Positions 42,243 through 51,040 are shown, numbered from the stretch's first letter. The stretch is 64,000 bases of DNA from Xanthobacteraceae bacterium (GCA_029239875.1 JARBUD010000016.1:62001-126000); one strand, 5' to 3'. Numbers and translations are program-made. The notes: generated by a model not told the origin, from the sequence alone.

Positions 42243-42998
42243 TCAGCGACGCTCGAATTCGATGTTCAGCGTGAAGCGGTTCTCGGGGTGCACCGAATAG
42301 GTGACCAGGAACACGGCCCCATCCTGCCCGCGGTAGCGGCGAATGATGATGAGGGCGGGATCGTCCTCGCGTGCCATCAGCGGCTCCGCCAGCTCCGCCG
42401 TGACATGCCCGACGAAAATCTCCACCTGCGCATGCGCGGCGCGCACGTTCAGCGCCTCCTCAAGCTGGCGCAGCACCGGCGCGCCTTCCGGGTTCGGAAG
42501 ATCGAACACACCCGCATGCTCCGGTAGCACGTAGATGTCGAAATAGGCGATGGGCGCGAGCGAGGCCTGCGTCAGCCGGAGCGCCTTCAGCCGCACCCAG
42601 GGCTGCCCGACCCGGCATTTCAGCAGCATGGCCAGCTCGGGCGAGGCCGTGAGGCGATCCGTCCGCAGATGCTTGCGGCGGGTCTGCGAGGGATATTGCA
42701 GCAATTCCTCGATCGAGCTCAGCCGGTGCACGAAGGCCTCGCGCCGGCGGCTGGCGAGAACGATGGTGCCGACGCCGGCCCGCGCATCGATCAGCCCCTC
42801 CTCCCGCAGGCCGGCAAGGGCCTGCCGGACGGTGAAGCGGCTGGCCCCGAAACGTGAGCACAGCTCATGCTCCGTCGGCAGGCGCGCGCCGACTGCATGG
42901 ACGCCCGCGTTTATCTCGGCGCGCAGGGCCGCCTCGATCTCGCTGTAGCGGGCGCCACGCCCGGCCTTGGCCGGCACGGCCGGATCGTCATCCGTCAT
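42243..42998 (-). CDS. GntR-family transcription regulator (HutC subfamily, UTRA domain)
   Basis: 251 residues from the ATG at 42998, which has GAGGTGG at good spacing; a GTG at 43022 overlapping the previous stop is an alternative. N-terminal winged helix: RYSEIEAALRAEINAGVHAV then RLPTEHELCSRFGASRFTVRQAL with wing GVGT. The UTRA ligand domain follows (AYFDIYVLPEHAGVF, AREDDPALIIIRRYR, VTYSVHPENRFTLN). Two ATGTCCGGACAT-type palindromes upstream of the first gene in this row (44143 and 44198) are its probable operators. Confidence 0.9.
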   Translation of the reverse strand: MTDDDPAVPAKAGRGARYSEIEAALRAEINAGVHAVGARLPTEHELCSRFGASRFTVRQALAGLREEGLIDARAGVGTIVLASRRREAFVHRLSSIEELLQYPSQTRRKHLRTDRLTASPELAMLLKCRVGQPWVRLKALRLTQASLAPIAYFDIYVLPEHAGVFDLPNPEGAPVLRQLEEALNVRAAHAQVEIFVGHVTAELAEPLMAREDDPALIIIRRYRGQDGAVFLVTYSVHPENRFTLNIEFERR

Positions 42999-43018
42999 CG
43001 CCACCTCGCAGTTTTCCG

Positions 43019-44104
43019 TCACGACGCCGCGACGGCGGCGGCCTTGAGATCGCCGAGGCGGGCAATGGACTGGTTCGACAGCGGCAGGTCGACCGGCTCG
43101 TTGATCGCCGCGGAGAGGTCCGCCGCCATGTAGCTCTGCATCACCATGCGGGCATGTTCGGGCTCAACCATGACCGGGCGGCCGCGCAGCACGGATTCGA
43201 GGAAATGGATCGTCTCCGGCCCCATCTGGCCGGCGAAGACATGGTCCACCTGCTCGCCGGGCATGGTCGACATGGGAAAGCGCGTGCCCTCGCTCACCGT
43301 GCTGAGCCAGTTGTCGCGCTGGGTGTCGTCAAGGATCAGCGCGCCCTCGGTGCCGGTGATCTCGATCCAGGTGCCGCAATAGTTCGGATAGGCCGGCGGC
43401 AGGTTCCAGCCGCCGCCGACGACGACCAGCGTGCCGTCGTCCATCGTGACCGTGGACCACATGCAGTCATAGGAGCCGTTGACCGCCTGCATGTAGCCAT
43501 AGGCGCCCTGCGAATAGACCCGCACCGGCTTGGCCGGCTCCAGCAGCCAAAAGACGAAATCGAGGTCGTGGGTGGATTCCATCGCCGCGGGCGAAAGCTT
43601 CACCCGCGAGGCGATCTTCTTGCCGAGATTGCGCGACAGGTGGCGACTGACCATCACGTTGACCACCCGCCCGAGCGTGCCGTCGGCGATGCTCTTCTTG
43701 GCATAGGCGATCTTGGGGTTGAAGCGCTGGGAATAGCCGATGGTGAACTTGACGCCGTTGCGCCGGGACAACTCGATCAGCTCGTTCGCCTCCCAGAGCT
43801 CCATGGCGATCGGCTTTTCCAGCAGCACATGCTTGCCGGCCCGCAGGCAATCGCGAGCGATGGGGAAATGGGTGCTCTCCGGGGTCGTGGAGATGTAGAC
43901 GACCTGGATCGCTTCGTTGTCGACGATGTCCTGGTAGTCCAGCGTGGCCGTCGCCGGGTTGGTGAGCGCCCTCACCTCCTCCAGCCGCTCCGGCCGGATC
44001 TCGCAGATGTGCAGCTTGTCCACCAGCGCCGAGCGGGACAGCGTCTCCGCCCGGATCCCTCCGCACCACCCGGTGCCGATCACTGCCACCTCGACCTGCC
44101 GCAT
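43019..44104 (-). CDS. Gfo/Idh/MocA-family oxidoreductase, first gene of the HutC-controlled row
   Basis: 361 residues from the ATG at 44104, with GGGAGGTATTGCC upstream; a longer frame would run through the operators. Rossmann motif IGTGWCGG (about 9-16), EKPIAME (about 96-102), GYSQRFNPKIAYAKK and the AAMESTHDLDFVFWLLE stretch carrying the family His and Asp. It should oxidise a polyol- or sugar-like compound with NAD(P). Its promoter carries a perfect 14-bp palindrome, implying tight repression. Confidence 0.9.
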   Translation of the reverse strand: MRQVEVAVIGTGWCGGIRAETLSRSALVDKLHICEIRPERLEEVRALTNPATATLDYQDIVDNEAIQVVYISTTPESTHFPIARDCLRAGKHVLLEKPIAMELWEANELIELSRRNGVKFTIGYSQRFNPKIAYAKKSIADGTLGRVVNVMVSRHLSRNLGKKIASRVKLSPAAMESTHDLDFVFWLLEPAKPVRVYSQGAYGYMQAVNGSYDCMWSTVTMDDGTLVVVGGGWNLPPAYPNYCGTWIEITGTEGALILDDTQRDNWLSTVSEGTRFPMSTMPGEQVDHVFAGQMGPETIHFLESVLRGRPVMVEPEHARMVMQSYMAADLSAAINEPVDLPLSNQSIARLGDLKAAAVAAS

Positions 44105-44141
44105 GGCAATACCTCCCATCCTCGTTTGTGATTGACGGCAT

Positions 44142-44155
44142 AATGTCCGGACATT
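44142..44155 (-). promoter_or_regulatory. Perfect 14-bp operator palindrome (proximal)
   Basis: AATGTCCGGACATT, 38 bp upstream of the Gfo/Idh ATG at 44104. On the minus strand TTGCCT, 17 bases and CATTAT (overlapping the palindrome end) form a plausible promoter, which places the operator between -35 and -10. A second copy is at 44198. Confidence 0.78.
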
Positions 44156-44197
44156 TTTGGAGAGGCAATCCGAGACTGGCATTTCTCACGCTGACAG

Positions 44198-44209
44198 ATG
44201 TCCGGACTT
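44198..44209 (-). promoter_or_regulatory. Second operator copy (distal), one mismatch
   Basis: ATGTCCGGACTT, 11 of 12 positions as in the proximal site, 55 bp away centre to centre (about five helix turns). The spacing would suit cooperative binding or looping by the HutC-type regulator at 42243. Confidence 0.7.
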
Positions 44210-44288
44210 CAGCCGGCCTCGCCGCTGTTTGCCGCTCCTAAACCACTGGCGGCGCATGATCGGCTCGGTCCGCAACCGGAGGCGCGAT

Positions 44289-44987
44289 GTGGAAACGTCC
44301 CTTTATGAACCCGTGAAGCGCTTCCTCGAGCAGCTCGGCTACGCCGTCAAAGGCGAGATCGGGCATTGCGACATCGTCGGCCTGCGCGACGACGATCCCG
44401 CCGTCGTGGTGATCGGCGAGCTGAAGCTGGCGTTCAACCTTGAACTCATCCTCCAGGGCGTCGACCGCGCGACCGCCGGCGACGAGATCTGGCTGGCGGC
44501 GCAGCTTTCCGCCAGCGGCAAGGGACGGGAAAGCGATCCGCGCTACCGCAATCTCTGCCGGCGGCTCGGCTTCGGCCTGCTCGGCGTCTCGACGTCCGGG
44601 CGCGTCGACATCCTCGTCTCGCCGATCGCGCCGATGCCGCGCAAGGATCCTCGCCGGCGCTCGCGGCTGGTTGAGGAGCACAAGCGGCGCCAGGGCGATC
44701 CGGTCGCGGGCGGCGGCACGCGCAAGCCGATCATGACGGCGTATCGCCAGCAGGCGCTCGCCTGCGCCGCCGCGATGGCAGCCGCCCCGCAGCGACCGCG
44801 CGACCTCAAGCCGTCATTCCCCGACGCCCAGAAGATCCTCCGCCGCAACGTGTATGGCTGGTTCGAGCGCTCGGCCCGCGGCGTCTATGCGTTGACCGAC
44901 AGTGGCCGAAGCGCCTTGGCGTCGTGGCTTCCCGCCTCGCCCGCATCCGCCGAATGCGACGGCGTGCCCGCGAGCGAGACGCAATAG
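44289..44987 (+). CDS. DUF2161-family protein with PD-(D/E)XK nuclease-like core
   Basis: 232 residues from a GTG at 44289, chosen because GGAGG lies 6 bases before it and family members begin with this ETSLYEPVKRFLEQLGY stretch. Nuclease-fold signature: CDIVGLR with the Asp, then VVVIGELKLAFNLELILQGVDR with the E-x-K. The C-terminal part includes QQALACAAA and a winged-helix-like WFERSARGVYALTDSGRSAL (about 195-215). Relatives are single conserved genes in alphaproteobacteria; DNA cleavage is unproven. It stands alone, divergent from the Gfo/Idh row, and is not in a visible defence system. Confidence 0.82.
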   Translation: METSLYEPVKRFLEQLGYAVKGEIGHCDIVGLRDDDPAVVVIGELKLAFNLELILQGVDRATAGDEIWLAAQLSASGKGRESDPRYRNLCRRLGFGLLGVSTSGRVDILVSPIAPMPRKDPRRRSRLVEEHKRRQGDPVAGGGTRKPIMTAYRQQALACAAAMAAAPQRPRDLKPSFPDAQKILRRNVYGWFERSARGVYALTDSGRSALASWLPASPASAECDGVPASETQ

Positions 44988-45049
44988 GCAGGGTCCGCGC
45001 GACGTCGGCTACCGGGCGGCCCACTTCTGCAATGGTGAAATACCGGGCA

Positions 45050-46156
45050 TCAGGCCCCATTTTGAGCCGCTGACCTGTTAGCGGCGTGCGCCTCTCGGTC
45101 CTGCTCGACCCGCCATTGCGAGGGGGCCACGCCCGCCCATCGCCGGAAAGCGTGATCGAAGGAGCTGTGGGCAGAATACGACAGGGCCTCGGCGACGCGT
45201 CCGATCGGCAGGCGTGTCAGTGCCAGCAGCTCGCGCGCCACCGTGAAGCGCACCTCGTCCTTGATCGCCTCGAAGCTGGTGCCGGCGCGCGCGAGATGAC
45301 GGGCAAGGGTGCGCGGCTCGATATTCAGCTCGCACGCGATCGCGGTGCGGTTGGCCTCGTCGAGCATCAGCCGAGGCCGTATGGCGTGCCGGACCTGGGC
45401 GGCGATATTCTCCAGATCGCCGCTCATCATGTTCTGAATGGCGGTGCGAAGCTGCAGCCGCCGGACCGGGTCCGCTCCCGGCAGCGGCATCGCCATTTCG
45501 TGCCCGGCGATGACGATGCCGGTCTGCTCCTGGTCGAAGGCGACCGTGGTCTTCAGGGTGCTGCGATAGGGGGCGGCATTGTGGGGCGGGCCGACGGATT
45601 CGAGCACGCGCAGGGGCTGCGCGCGGCCCGCGGTGAGCGCGCGCACCATGTTGCACCCGATCGCGACGACGAGGTCGTGGACCTGGCGACCGTGGATCTG
45701 GTGGTCGGGGCCCGTTCCGGCATCGTAGAGGCCATAGCCGACGATATAGTCGTCGCCGCTGCGCTGGAGATACACGACCGCGCCGCGCGAATAGCCGATC
45801 TGGAGCCCAACATAGTCGCGAAAGGCGTCGCCCAGCGTGGGGGCGCTGGCCATCATCTCACCGATAAGGCCCAGTGCCCGGTGATCGCTGCGGGCACCGA
45901 GCAGCAGGCCGAAATGAGGGCAGCCGGCCAGCCTCGCACAGCGCTCGATTAAGCCGGCTAAGGATGGATAGGGGAACCGGGCCTCGGGCAGCAACTGGTC
46001 GGGCGCGATTCCGGAACCTGCGAAGGCTCTGTCGAGGCTCACGCCGAGCTCGTCGAGAAGTGCCGGCAGCTCGGCGACCGGGCCCACGCGCTGGGACGGG
46101 ACGTTCGTCAAAATCGGCCTCACTGTCCTCAAATAGCAAGCGGCACCCACCTCCAT
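45050..46156 (-). CDS. AraC-family transcription regulator (OruR/ArgR-like with arabinose-binding-type N-domain)
   Basis: 368 residues. The N-terminal about 230 residues are of the large ligand-binding type (LLGARSDHRALGLIGEMMAS, GYGLYDAGTGPDHQIH). The C-terminal two helix-turn-helix domain covers about 260-355: CELNIEPRTLARHLARAGTS and IGRVAEALSYSAHSSFDHAF followed by RRWAGVAPSQWR. The start is not certain; an ATG at 46156 is used. It diverges across 219 bp from the DUF1254 gene, which it may regulate. Confidence 0.87.
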   Translation of the reverse strand: MEVGAACYLRTVRPILTNVPSQRVGPVAELPALLDELGVSLDRAFAGSGIAPDQLLPEARFPYPSLAGLIERCARLAGCPHFGLLLGARSDHRALGLIGEMMASAPTLGDAFRDYVGLQIGYSRGAVVYLQRSGDDYIVGYGLYDAGTGPDHQIHGRQVHDLVVAIGCNMVRALTAGRAQPLRVLESVGPPHNAAPYRSTLKTTVAFDQEQTGIVIAGHEMAMPLPGADPVRRLQLRTAIQNMMSGDLENIAAQVRHAIRPRLMLDEANRTAIACELNIEPRTLARHLARAGTSFEAIKDEVRFTVARELLALTRLPIGRVAEALSYSAHSSFDHAFRRWAGVAPSQWRVEQDREAHAANRSAAQNGA

Positions 46157-46375
46157 AAGTTATGCCTCTGCCGTCCCGCAAGGCCATTCCACTTGGATCA
46201 CCTTGGCTGGCCGGCGTCGTTGCCGTGTGCATCGGCGTCACGTTGCAGTCATGTACAGGTGCTCGTGGTTGGGATACGAACTCTCGCGGCGGTTTATGCT
46301 TTGCCCCTACGGCGGCAGGGGCTGCGGTGAGGCAACCGGCTTCGTTCCCCGAAGCCCCTGTCGAGGAAGCATGTC

Positions 46376-47806
46376 ATGACGATTTCGCGCCGCGCCCTGA
46401 TGCTGGGCGGTGCCGCACTGGCCACCGCCGCCACGGCCCATGATGCCCTGGCCTGGGACGGACCGATCTACGATCTCATCGAGGGGACCGAGGACTTCGC
46501 CATCGCCTCGGACGCCTATGTGTTCGGCTACCCGCTGGTCACCATGGAGATGACCCGCCGCGTGATGACCAACGTCGTGAAGCCGGAAGGCTCCCGCGCA
46601 CCGATGGGCACGCTGATCAGGCTGCGGGCCTATCCCGGCGCCTCGTTCCGCGACGTGACCGCGCCCAACGCCGACACGCTCTACACCACGGCCTTCCTCG
46701 ACGTCGGCGACGAGCCCTGGGTGGTGAGCGTGCCGGACATGAAGGACCGCTACTTCCTGCTGCCCTTCCTCAACGGCTGGACCGAGGTGTTCCAGGTGCC
46801 GGGATCGCGCACCACCGGCAGCGGCGCCCAGACCTATCTCGTCACCGGCCCCGGCTGGTCCGGCAAGGTGCCGGACGGCATGGTGCAGCTCAAGTCCTCC
46901 ACTAGCATCGTCTGGATGCTCGGCCGCATCTACTGCTCCGGTACGCCGGAGGATTATGCCGCCGTCCATGCGCTGCAGGACCAGTTCAAGCTGTTCCCGC
47001 TGAGCGCGCTCGGCAAGGACTACACGCCGCCCGCCGGCAAGGTCGATCCGGCGATCGACATGAAGACCTCGGTGCGCGACCAGGTGAACGCGCTGAGCGC
47101 GGCCGACTATTTCACGCTGCTCGCCGAGCTTATGAAGCGCAATCCGCCCGCCGCGAAGGACGCGCCGGCCCTGGAGCGGTTCAAGCAGGTCGACCTCGTG
47201 CCGCGCCAGAATTTCGATGCGAAGGCGATGGACACCCGCTGGGCGAAGCGCCTGCCGCAGCTCTCCTATGACCGCATCATGCTGCACTTCAAGCACAGCG
47301 ACGGCGACATCCAGGACATCAACGGCTGGGGCTACACCACCAAGACCGGCACCTACGGCACCGACTATCTCCAGCGGGCGCTGATCACCGCCATCGGCCT
47401 CGGCGCCAACAGGCCGCAGGACGCTGTCTATCCGACCTCGCTGAAGGACAAGGACGGCGCCGAGTACAGCGGCGCGAACAAATACGAGCTTCGCTTCGCG
47501 CCGGGCCAGTTGCCGCCGGTGAAGGGGTTCTGGTCGCTCACCATGTACGACGCGGGCATGTTCTTCGTCGCCAACCCGATCGACCGCTATTCGATGAGCA
47601 TGCGCACCGATCCGAAGCTGGAGGCGGATGGCTCGCTGGTCATCTACGTCCAGAACGAGAGCCCCGGTGCGGACAGGCAAGCCAACTGGCTGCCGGCACC
47701 GAAGGACCGGTTCAATCTCATGCTGCGCCTCTACTGGCCGGACGAGAACGATCCGTCGATCCTCAACGGCTCGTGGGTCATCCCGGCCGTGACCAAGGTC
47801 GGCTGA
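46376..47806 (+). CDS. DUF1254/DUF1214-domain exported protein
   Basis: 476 residues. The start at 46376 follows GAGGAAGCATGTC; an upstream ATG is out of frame. The N-terminus has a Tat motif SRRALMLGG (4-12) and a short hydrophobic part, so it is exported folded. DUF1254 follows (AYVFGYPLVTMEMTRRVMTN, NADTLYTTAFLD, PDMKDRYFLLPFLNGWTEVF, about 50-150), then DUF1214 in the C-terminal third (WSLTMYDAGMFFVANPIDRY, NWLPAPKDRFNLMLRLYWP). The biochemical role is unknown; aromatic or long-chain compound processing has been suggested for relatives. It is followed 8 bp later by an outer-membrane protein. Confidence 0.9.
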   Translation: MTISRRALMLGGAALATAATAHDALAWDGPIYDLIEGTEDFAIASDAYVFGYPLVTMEMTRRVMTNVVKPEGSRAPMGTLIRLRAYPGASFRDVTAPNADTLYTTAFLDVGDEPWVVSVPDMKDRYFLLPFLNGWTEVFQVPGSRTTGSGAQTYLVTGPGWSGKVPDGMVQLKSSTSIVWMLGRIYCSGTPEDYAAVHALQDQFKLFPLSALGKDYTPPAGKVDPAIDMKTSVRDQVNALSAADYFTLLAELMKRNPPAAKDAPALERFKQVDLVPRQNFDAKAMDTRWAKRLPQLSYDRIMLHFKHSDGDIQDINGWGYTTKTGTYGTDYLQRALITAIGLGANRPQDAVYPTSLKDKDGAEYSGANKYELRFAPGQLPPVKGFWSLTMYDAGMFFVANPIDRYSMSMRTDPKLEADGSLVIYVQNESPGADRQANWLPAPKDRFNLMLRLYWPDENDPSILNGSWVIPAVTKVG

Positions 47807-47814
47807 GCAAGACG

Positions 47815-48621
47815 ATGCGTGCAGCCGGGTACAGGACGGGCGCCACATTGGCGCTCGCCGCTTTCATCGCGGCGGGCGCTGCTCGCGCCGCCGACCTGCC
47901 GTATCCGGCTGCACCACAGCCCGGTACGGTATCACAGGCACAGCCGGCATCGGACTGGCGCTTCCAGGCAACGCTCTATGGCTGGCTGACCGCCATCGAC
48001 GGCGACGTCGGCGTGCGCGACCGGCCGATGACGCCGGTCAGCGCCTCCGTGCCCGAGGTGCTGGAAAACCTCGACGGCGCAGTGATGGGTTCGTTCCTCG
48101 CGGAAAACGACCAGTGGCTGTTCCTGGGCGATCTCGTGCTGGCGCGGCTGTCGCACGCCGGCCAGGTCGGTTTCACTGGCACTGACGTCGAGCTGTCGCA
48201 GACCATTGCCACCGGGGCCATCGGCTACAAGCTGCCGCTCGGCGTGCCCAACCTCGATCTCGCCGTCACCGCCGGCCTGCGCTATGTGCGGCTCTCCACC
48301 GACCTCGCTTTGTCGCCGGCGGGGTCGCCGCTCGTCTGGTCGGGCAGCCAGAGCGAGCAGTGGGTCGACCCGACCGTCGGCCTGACCCTGCAATGGGCGA
48401 TCGACGACCGCTGGTTCCTGAATGCGGTCGCCGATGTCGGCGGCTTCGGCGTCGGATCTAAGCTGTCGAGCAATGGCTATCTGGGCGTCGGCTATCTATG
48501 GACGCCCTCGATCTCGACCGCCATCGGCTATCGCTATCTCTACGAGGACTATCAAGACGGCGGCTTCCGCTACAACACCACCATGCACGGTCCGACCGTC
48601 AGCCTGGGCTGGCATTTCTGA
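47815..48621 (+). CDS. Outer-membrane beta-barrel protein
   Basis: 268 residues from the ATG at 47815, 8 bp after the DUF1254 stop. Signal peptide: hydrophobic about 10-24, cleavage near AARAADL (about 26-28). Alternating hydrophobic strands follow: WRFQATLYGWLTAIDGDVGV, LFLGDLVLARLSHAGQ, LDLAVTAGLRYVRLSTDLAL, GYLGVGYLWTPSISTAIGYR. The C-terminus ends PTVSLGWHF, with the terminal Phe typical of outer-membrane insertion. Coupling to the exported DUF1254 protein suggests a joint role at the cell surface. Confidence 0.85.
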   Translation: MRAAGYRTGATLALAAFIAAGAARAADLPYPAAPQPGTVSQAQPASDWRFQATLYGWLTAIDGDVGVRDRPMTPVSASVPEVLENLDGAVMGSFLAENDQWLFLGDLVLARLSHAGQVGFTGTDVELSQTIATGAIGYKLPLGVPNLDLAVTAGLRYVRLSTDLALSPAGSPLVWSGSQSEQWVDPTVGLTLQWAIDDRWFLNAVADVGGFGVGSKLSSNGYLGVGYLWTPSISTAIGYRYLYEDYQDGGFRYNTTMHGPTVSLGWHF

Positions 48622-48645
48622 CCGCGGGAATGGCTGCCCATCCTA

Positions 48646-48680
48646 GAGCATCTCCGCGTTTCCGGATCGCAGAGATGCTC
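48646..48680. repeat. Palindromic repeat element, possibly dispersed
   Basis: GAGCATCTC (48646-48654) and GAGATGCTC (48672-48680) pair perfectly around CGCGTTTCCGGATCGCA. It lies 25 bp after the outer-membrane gene and could act as a terminator or mRNA-end hairpin. A half-like relative occurs at 22484. Confidence 0.5.
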
Positions 48681-48699
48681 CAGTAGTCCGATTAAGAGA

Positions 48700-49617
48700 T
48701 CAGTAGTCCCAGAAGACCGGCACCCAGCGGAAGTGGTCACCCTCGACCGCCACATGGCCGACAGACGGGAACGGCAGGTGGGTAGCCACCAGCGATGATC
48801 CGGTCGCCGCCAGCTCCTTCAAAAGACGGACCCGGACACGGGCCGCCTCTTCGGGGTCGTGCTCGAAGCCGTTGTACCATTCGGGGTGTTCGAACCCGAC
48901 CGCGAACACGGCGTCGCCGGCGAACATCAGCCGGTCGCCGCCGGACGCCACGCGGACCACGCTGTGGCCGGGGGTGTGGCCGCCGGTGCGAGAGACGACC
49001 ACGCCCGGCGCCACCTCGGACTCCTCATCGAACAGCCGCAGATGGCTCTGATACTCTTTCGCGAACCGCTTCGCGGCGGCTCGAAGCGCGTCCGGGAACC
49101 CCGCCGGCATGTTGACGTGGGTGAAATCGGGCGCCTTCCAGAACTCGACCTCGGCGGCGGCCACATGGATCCGCAGATCCGGACGCAGCCGCTCCTTCAC
49201 TCCGTCGATGAGCAGCCCGCCGACATGATCCATGTGCATGTGGGTCAGGACCACGTCGGTGACGGCTGCGAGGTCGATGCCGACAGCCGCGAGCCGCTTG
49301 ATCAGCTGCCCGGCCCGCGGCAGGTTCAGGTCGGGGTCGAGGCCGAGCCCGGCATCGACGAGGATGGTCTGCGCGCCGCTGCGGACCACGACCACGTTCA
49401 GCGCCCAGTCGAAAGCCTCGGTCGGCAGGAACATGTCGTTCAGCCATGCCGCTCGCGCAGCCGGCTCGGCGTTGTGTCCCAGCATCTTTGTCGGAAGCGG
49501 CAGCACGCCGTCGCTGACGATCAGCACGTCGATCTCGCCGACCCGCACCGCATAGCGCGAGGGCACCAGTTCTTCATGTCCCGTTCGACGGGGGGCGGAG
49601 GTGTTTTGCACGTTCAT
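48700..49617 (-). CDS. MBL-fold metallo-hydrolase
   Basis: 305 residues, no signal peptide. The zinc motif HMHMDH (about 126-131) within VVLTHMHMDHVGGLL is clear, with TGGHTPGHSVVRV (second histidine region), FAGDAVF (bridging Asp) and THLPFPSVGHV (last His). Members hydrolyse lactones, thioesters or phosphodiesters. It ends a minus-strand row with an NDH-2-like protein and a chloroperoxidase-like hydrolase. A Tat-exported paralogue is at 55640. Confidence 0.9.
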   Translation of the reverse strand: MNVQNTSAPRRTGHEELVPSRYAVRVGEIDVLIVSDGVLPLPTKMLGHNAEPAARAAWLNDMFLPTEAFDWALNVVVVRSGAQTILVDAGLGLDPDLNLPRAGQLIKRLAAVGIDLAAVTDVVLTHMHMDHVGGLLIDGVKERLRPDLRIHVAAAEVEFWKAPDFTHVNMPAGFPDALRAAAKRFAKEYQSHLRLFDEESEVAPGVVVSRTGGHTPGHSVVRVASGGDRLMFAGDAVFAVGFEHPEWYNGFEHDPEEAARVRVRLLKELAATGSSLVATHLPFPSVGHVAVEGDHFRWVPVFWDY

Positions 49618-49733
49618 GTTCGTCTCCTGCTGAGATGGTGGAACCGACCAGGCCGGCTCCGCCGGTGTGTGGGTTTGGGTAAGATGTCCCGCCCGCAGTC
49701 ACCGGCGCGGGCGGGCCTCGGCATCGGTCGCGC

Positions 49734-50939
49734 CTAGAGGTCGGTGACGCGCTCCGGCTCCGCCGAGGCGAGAGCGACGTCGCGCTGGGCACGGGGCGGG
49801 TAGATCCACACCGTGTTGATCTCCTGCTTCATCTTCTTGGCCTCGGCGCCCACGAACTCGACCTGGCGGTCCCAGCCGCGCGTGAACAGCGCGCCGGCGT
49901 CGCCGAGGTCGAGGCAGGTCACGTAGGCTTCCTGGTGGTAGGGGATGGTCGGCGCGCCCAGCAGCTCGGCGGCGGCGTTGTGGCCGGCGAAGGCGCCCAT
50001 GCGGGTGGCGTGCTGGCAGGACATCAGTGCGTAGTTGCCGACGTCGTCGCACGCCGCCTTGGCGGCATCGCCGGTGGCGAAGACGCCGCCGACGCCCGGA
50101 ACGCGCAGGGCGCGGTCGACGAGGAGCCGGCCGGAATTGTCGCGCTCGGCCGGAATCTGCTGGGTCAGCGGCGCCGCGCGCATGCCGGCGGCCCAGATCA
50201 CGGTCGCGCTCTCGATGCGCTCGCCACCGGCGAGCGTCACCCCACCCGCATCCACCGAAGCGACGCCGGCGCCGAGGCGCGTCTCCACGCCCACCTTGCG
50301 CAGGGCGTTCTCGATGACCGGGCGCGGACCGGCGCCCATGTCTGGCGCGATGGCATCGTTGCGGTCGACGATGACGACGCGGATAGCGGCCTTGTCGCCG
50401 AGGATGGTCCGCAACCGCGTCGGCATTTCCGTCGCCGCCTCGATGCCGGTGAAGCCGCCGCCGGCGACGACCACCGTGTCGCGGGTAGCCGACGCCGGCC
50501 GGCGCGCCAGCGCGTGGAGATGGCGGTCGAGGGCGACCGCGTCGTCGAGCTGGTCGACGCTGAACACGTGCTCGGCAACGCCGGGAATGTCCGGGCGGAA
50601 CAGGCGGCTGCCGGTGGCGAGCACCAGCCGGTCATAGGCGAGCGTCCTGCGCTCGCCGCCGCCGGTGACGATCCCCACCGTATTCGACCGCGTATCGACG
50701 GTCTCGGCGGTGCCCTGCACATAGCGAACGTCGATTTCCTCCAGCACCGGCAGGAGCGGCGCCGTCAGCGTCTCGGGCTTGGGCTCGTAGAGCCGCGGGC
50801 GGACCACCAGCGTCGGCTGCGGCGCCACCAGTTCGATCTCGAGTTCCTCGGGCGAGACGCCCTGGAGATCGCGCAGGCGCGCGGCGGAAAGGGCGGCATA
50901 CATGCCGGCGAAGCCGGCGCCGATGATGACCAGTCGCAT
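49734..50939 (-). CDS. NAD(P)/FAD-dependent oxidoreductase (NDH-2-like)
   Basis: 401 residues. FAD motif IIGAGFAGMYAALSAAR (4-20), NAD motif VVVAGGGFTGIEAATEM (about 155-171), ATV-I-WAAGMRA and GVFATGDAA (FAD end motif, about 289-297). The layout is that of type II NADH dehydrogenases, but no membrane-binding C-terminal helix is visible; the end is AQRDVALASAEPERVTDL. It may be a soluble NADH:quinone oxidoreductase. It lies 101 bp after the chloroperoxidase-like gene. Confidence 0.88.
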   Translation of the reverse strand: MRLVIIGAGFAGMYAALSAARLRDLQGVSPEELEIELVAPQPTLVVRPRLYEPKPETLTAPLLPVLEEIDVRYVQGTAETVDTRSNTVGIVTGGGERRTLAYDRLVLATGSRLFRPDIPGVAEHVFSVDQLDDAVALDRHLHALARRPASATRDTVVVAGGGFTGIEAATEMPTRLRTILGDKAAIRVVIVDRNDAIAPDMGAGPRPVIENALRKVGVETRLGAGVASVDAGGVTLAGGERIESATVIWAAGMRAAPLTQQIPAERDNSGRLLVDRALRVPGVGGVFATGDAAKAACDDVGNYALMSCQHATRMGAFAGHNAAAELLGAPTIPYHQEAYVTCLDLGDAGALFTRGWDRQVEFVGAEAKKMKQEINTVWIYPPRAQRDVALASAEPERVTDL

Positions 50940-51040
50940 GTGAACTACTCCTGTGAGGGGTTCCGAAAGGGCGCACGTCGCCGTTGCCGCGCCGTTGGGC
51001 GAGGCCTCGCGTTCGGCTGCGATGCGCAGAGGTCGAGGCG

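Noticed and set aside
40017-42527. 836-residue plus-strand frame across Bug and Gfo/Idh genes
   Set aside because: Antisense shadow spanning several real minus-strand genes, with His/Arg/Asp-rich repetitive composition.
46162-46443. 93-residue plus-strand open frame with a lipoprotein-like CVTLQSC-type start
   Set aside because: It overlaps the start of the well-supported DUF1254 gene, its second half is a shadow of that gene, and no ribosome site is seen.
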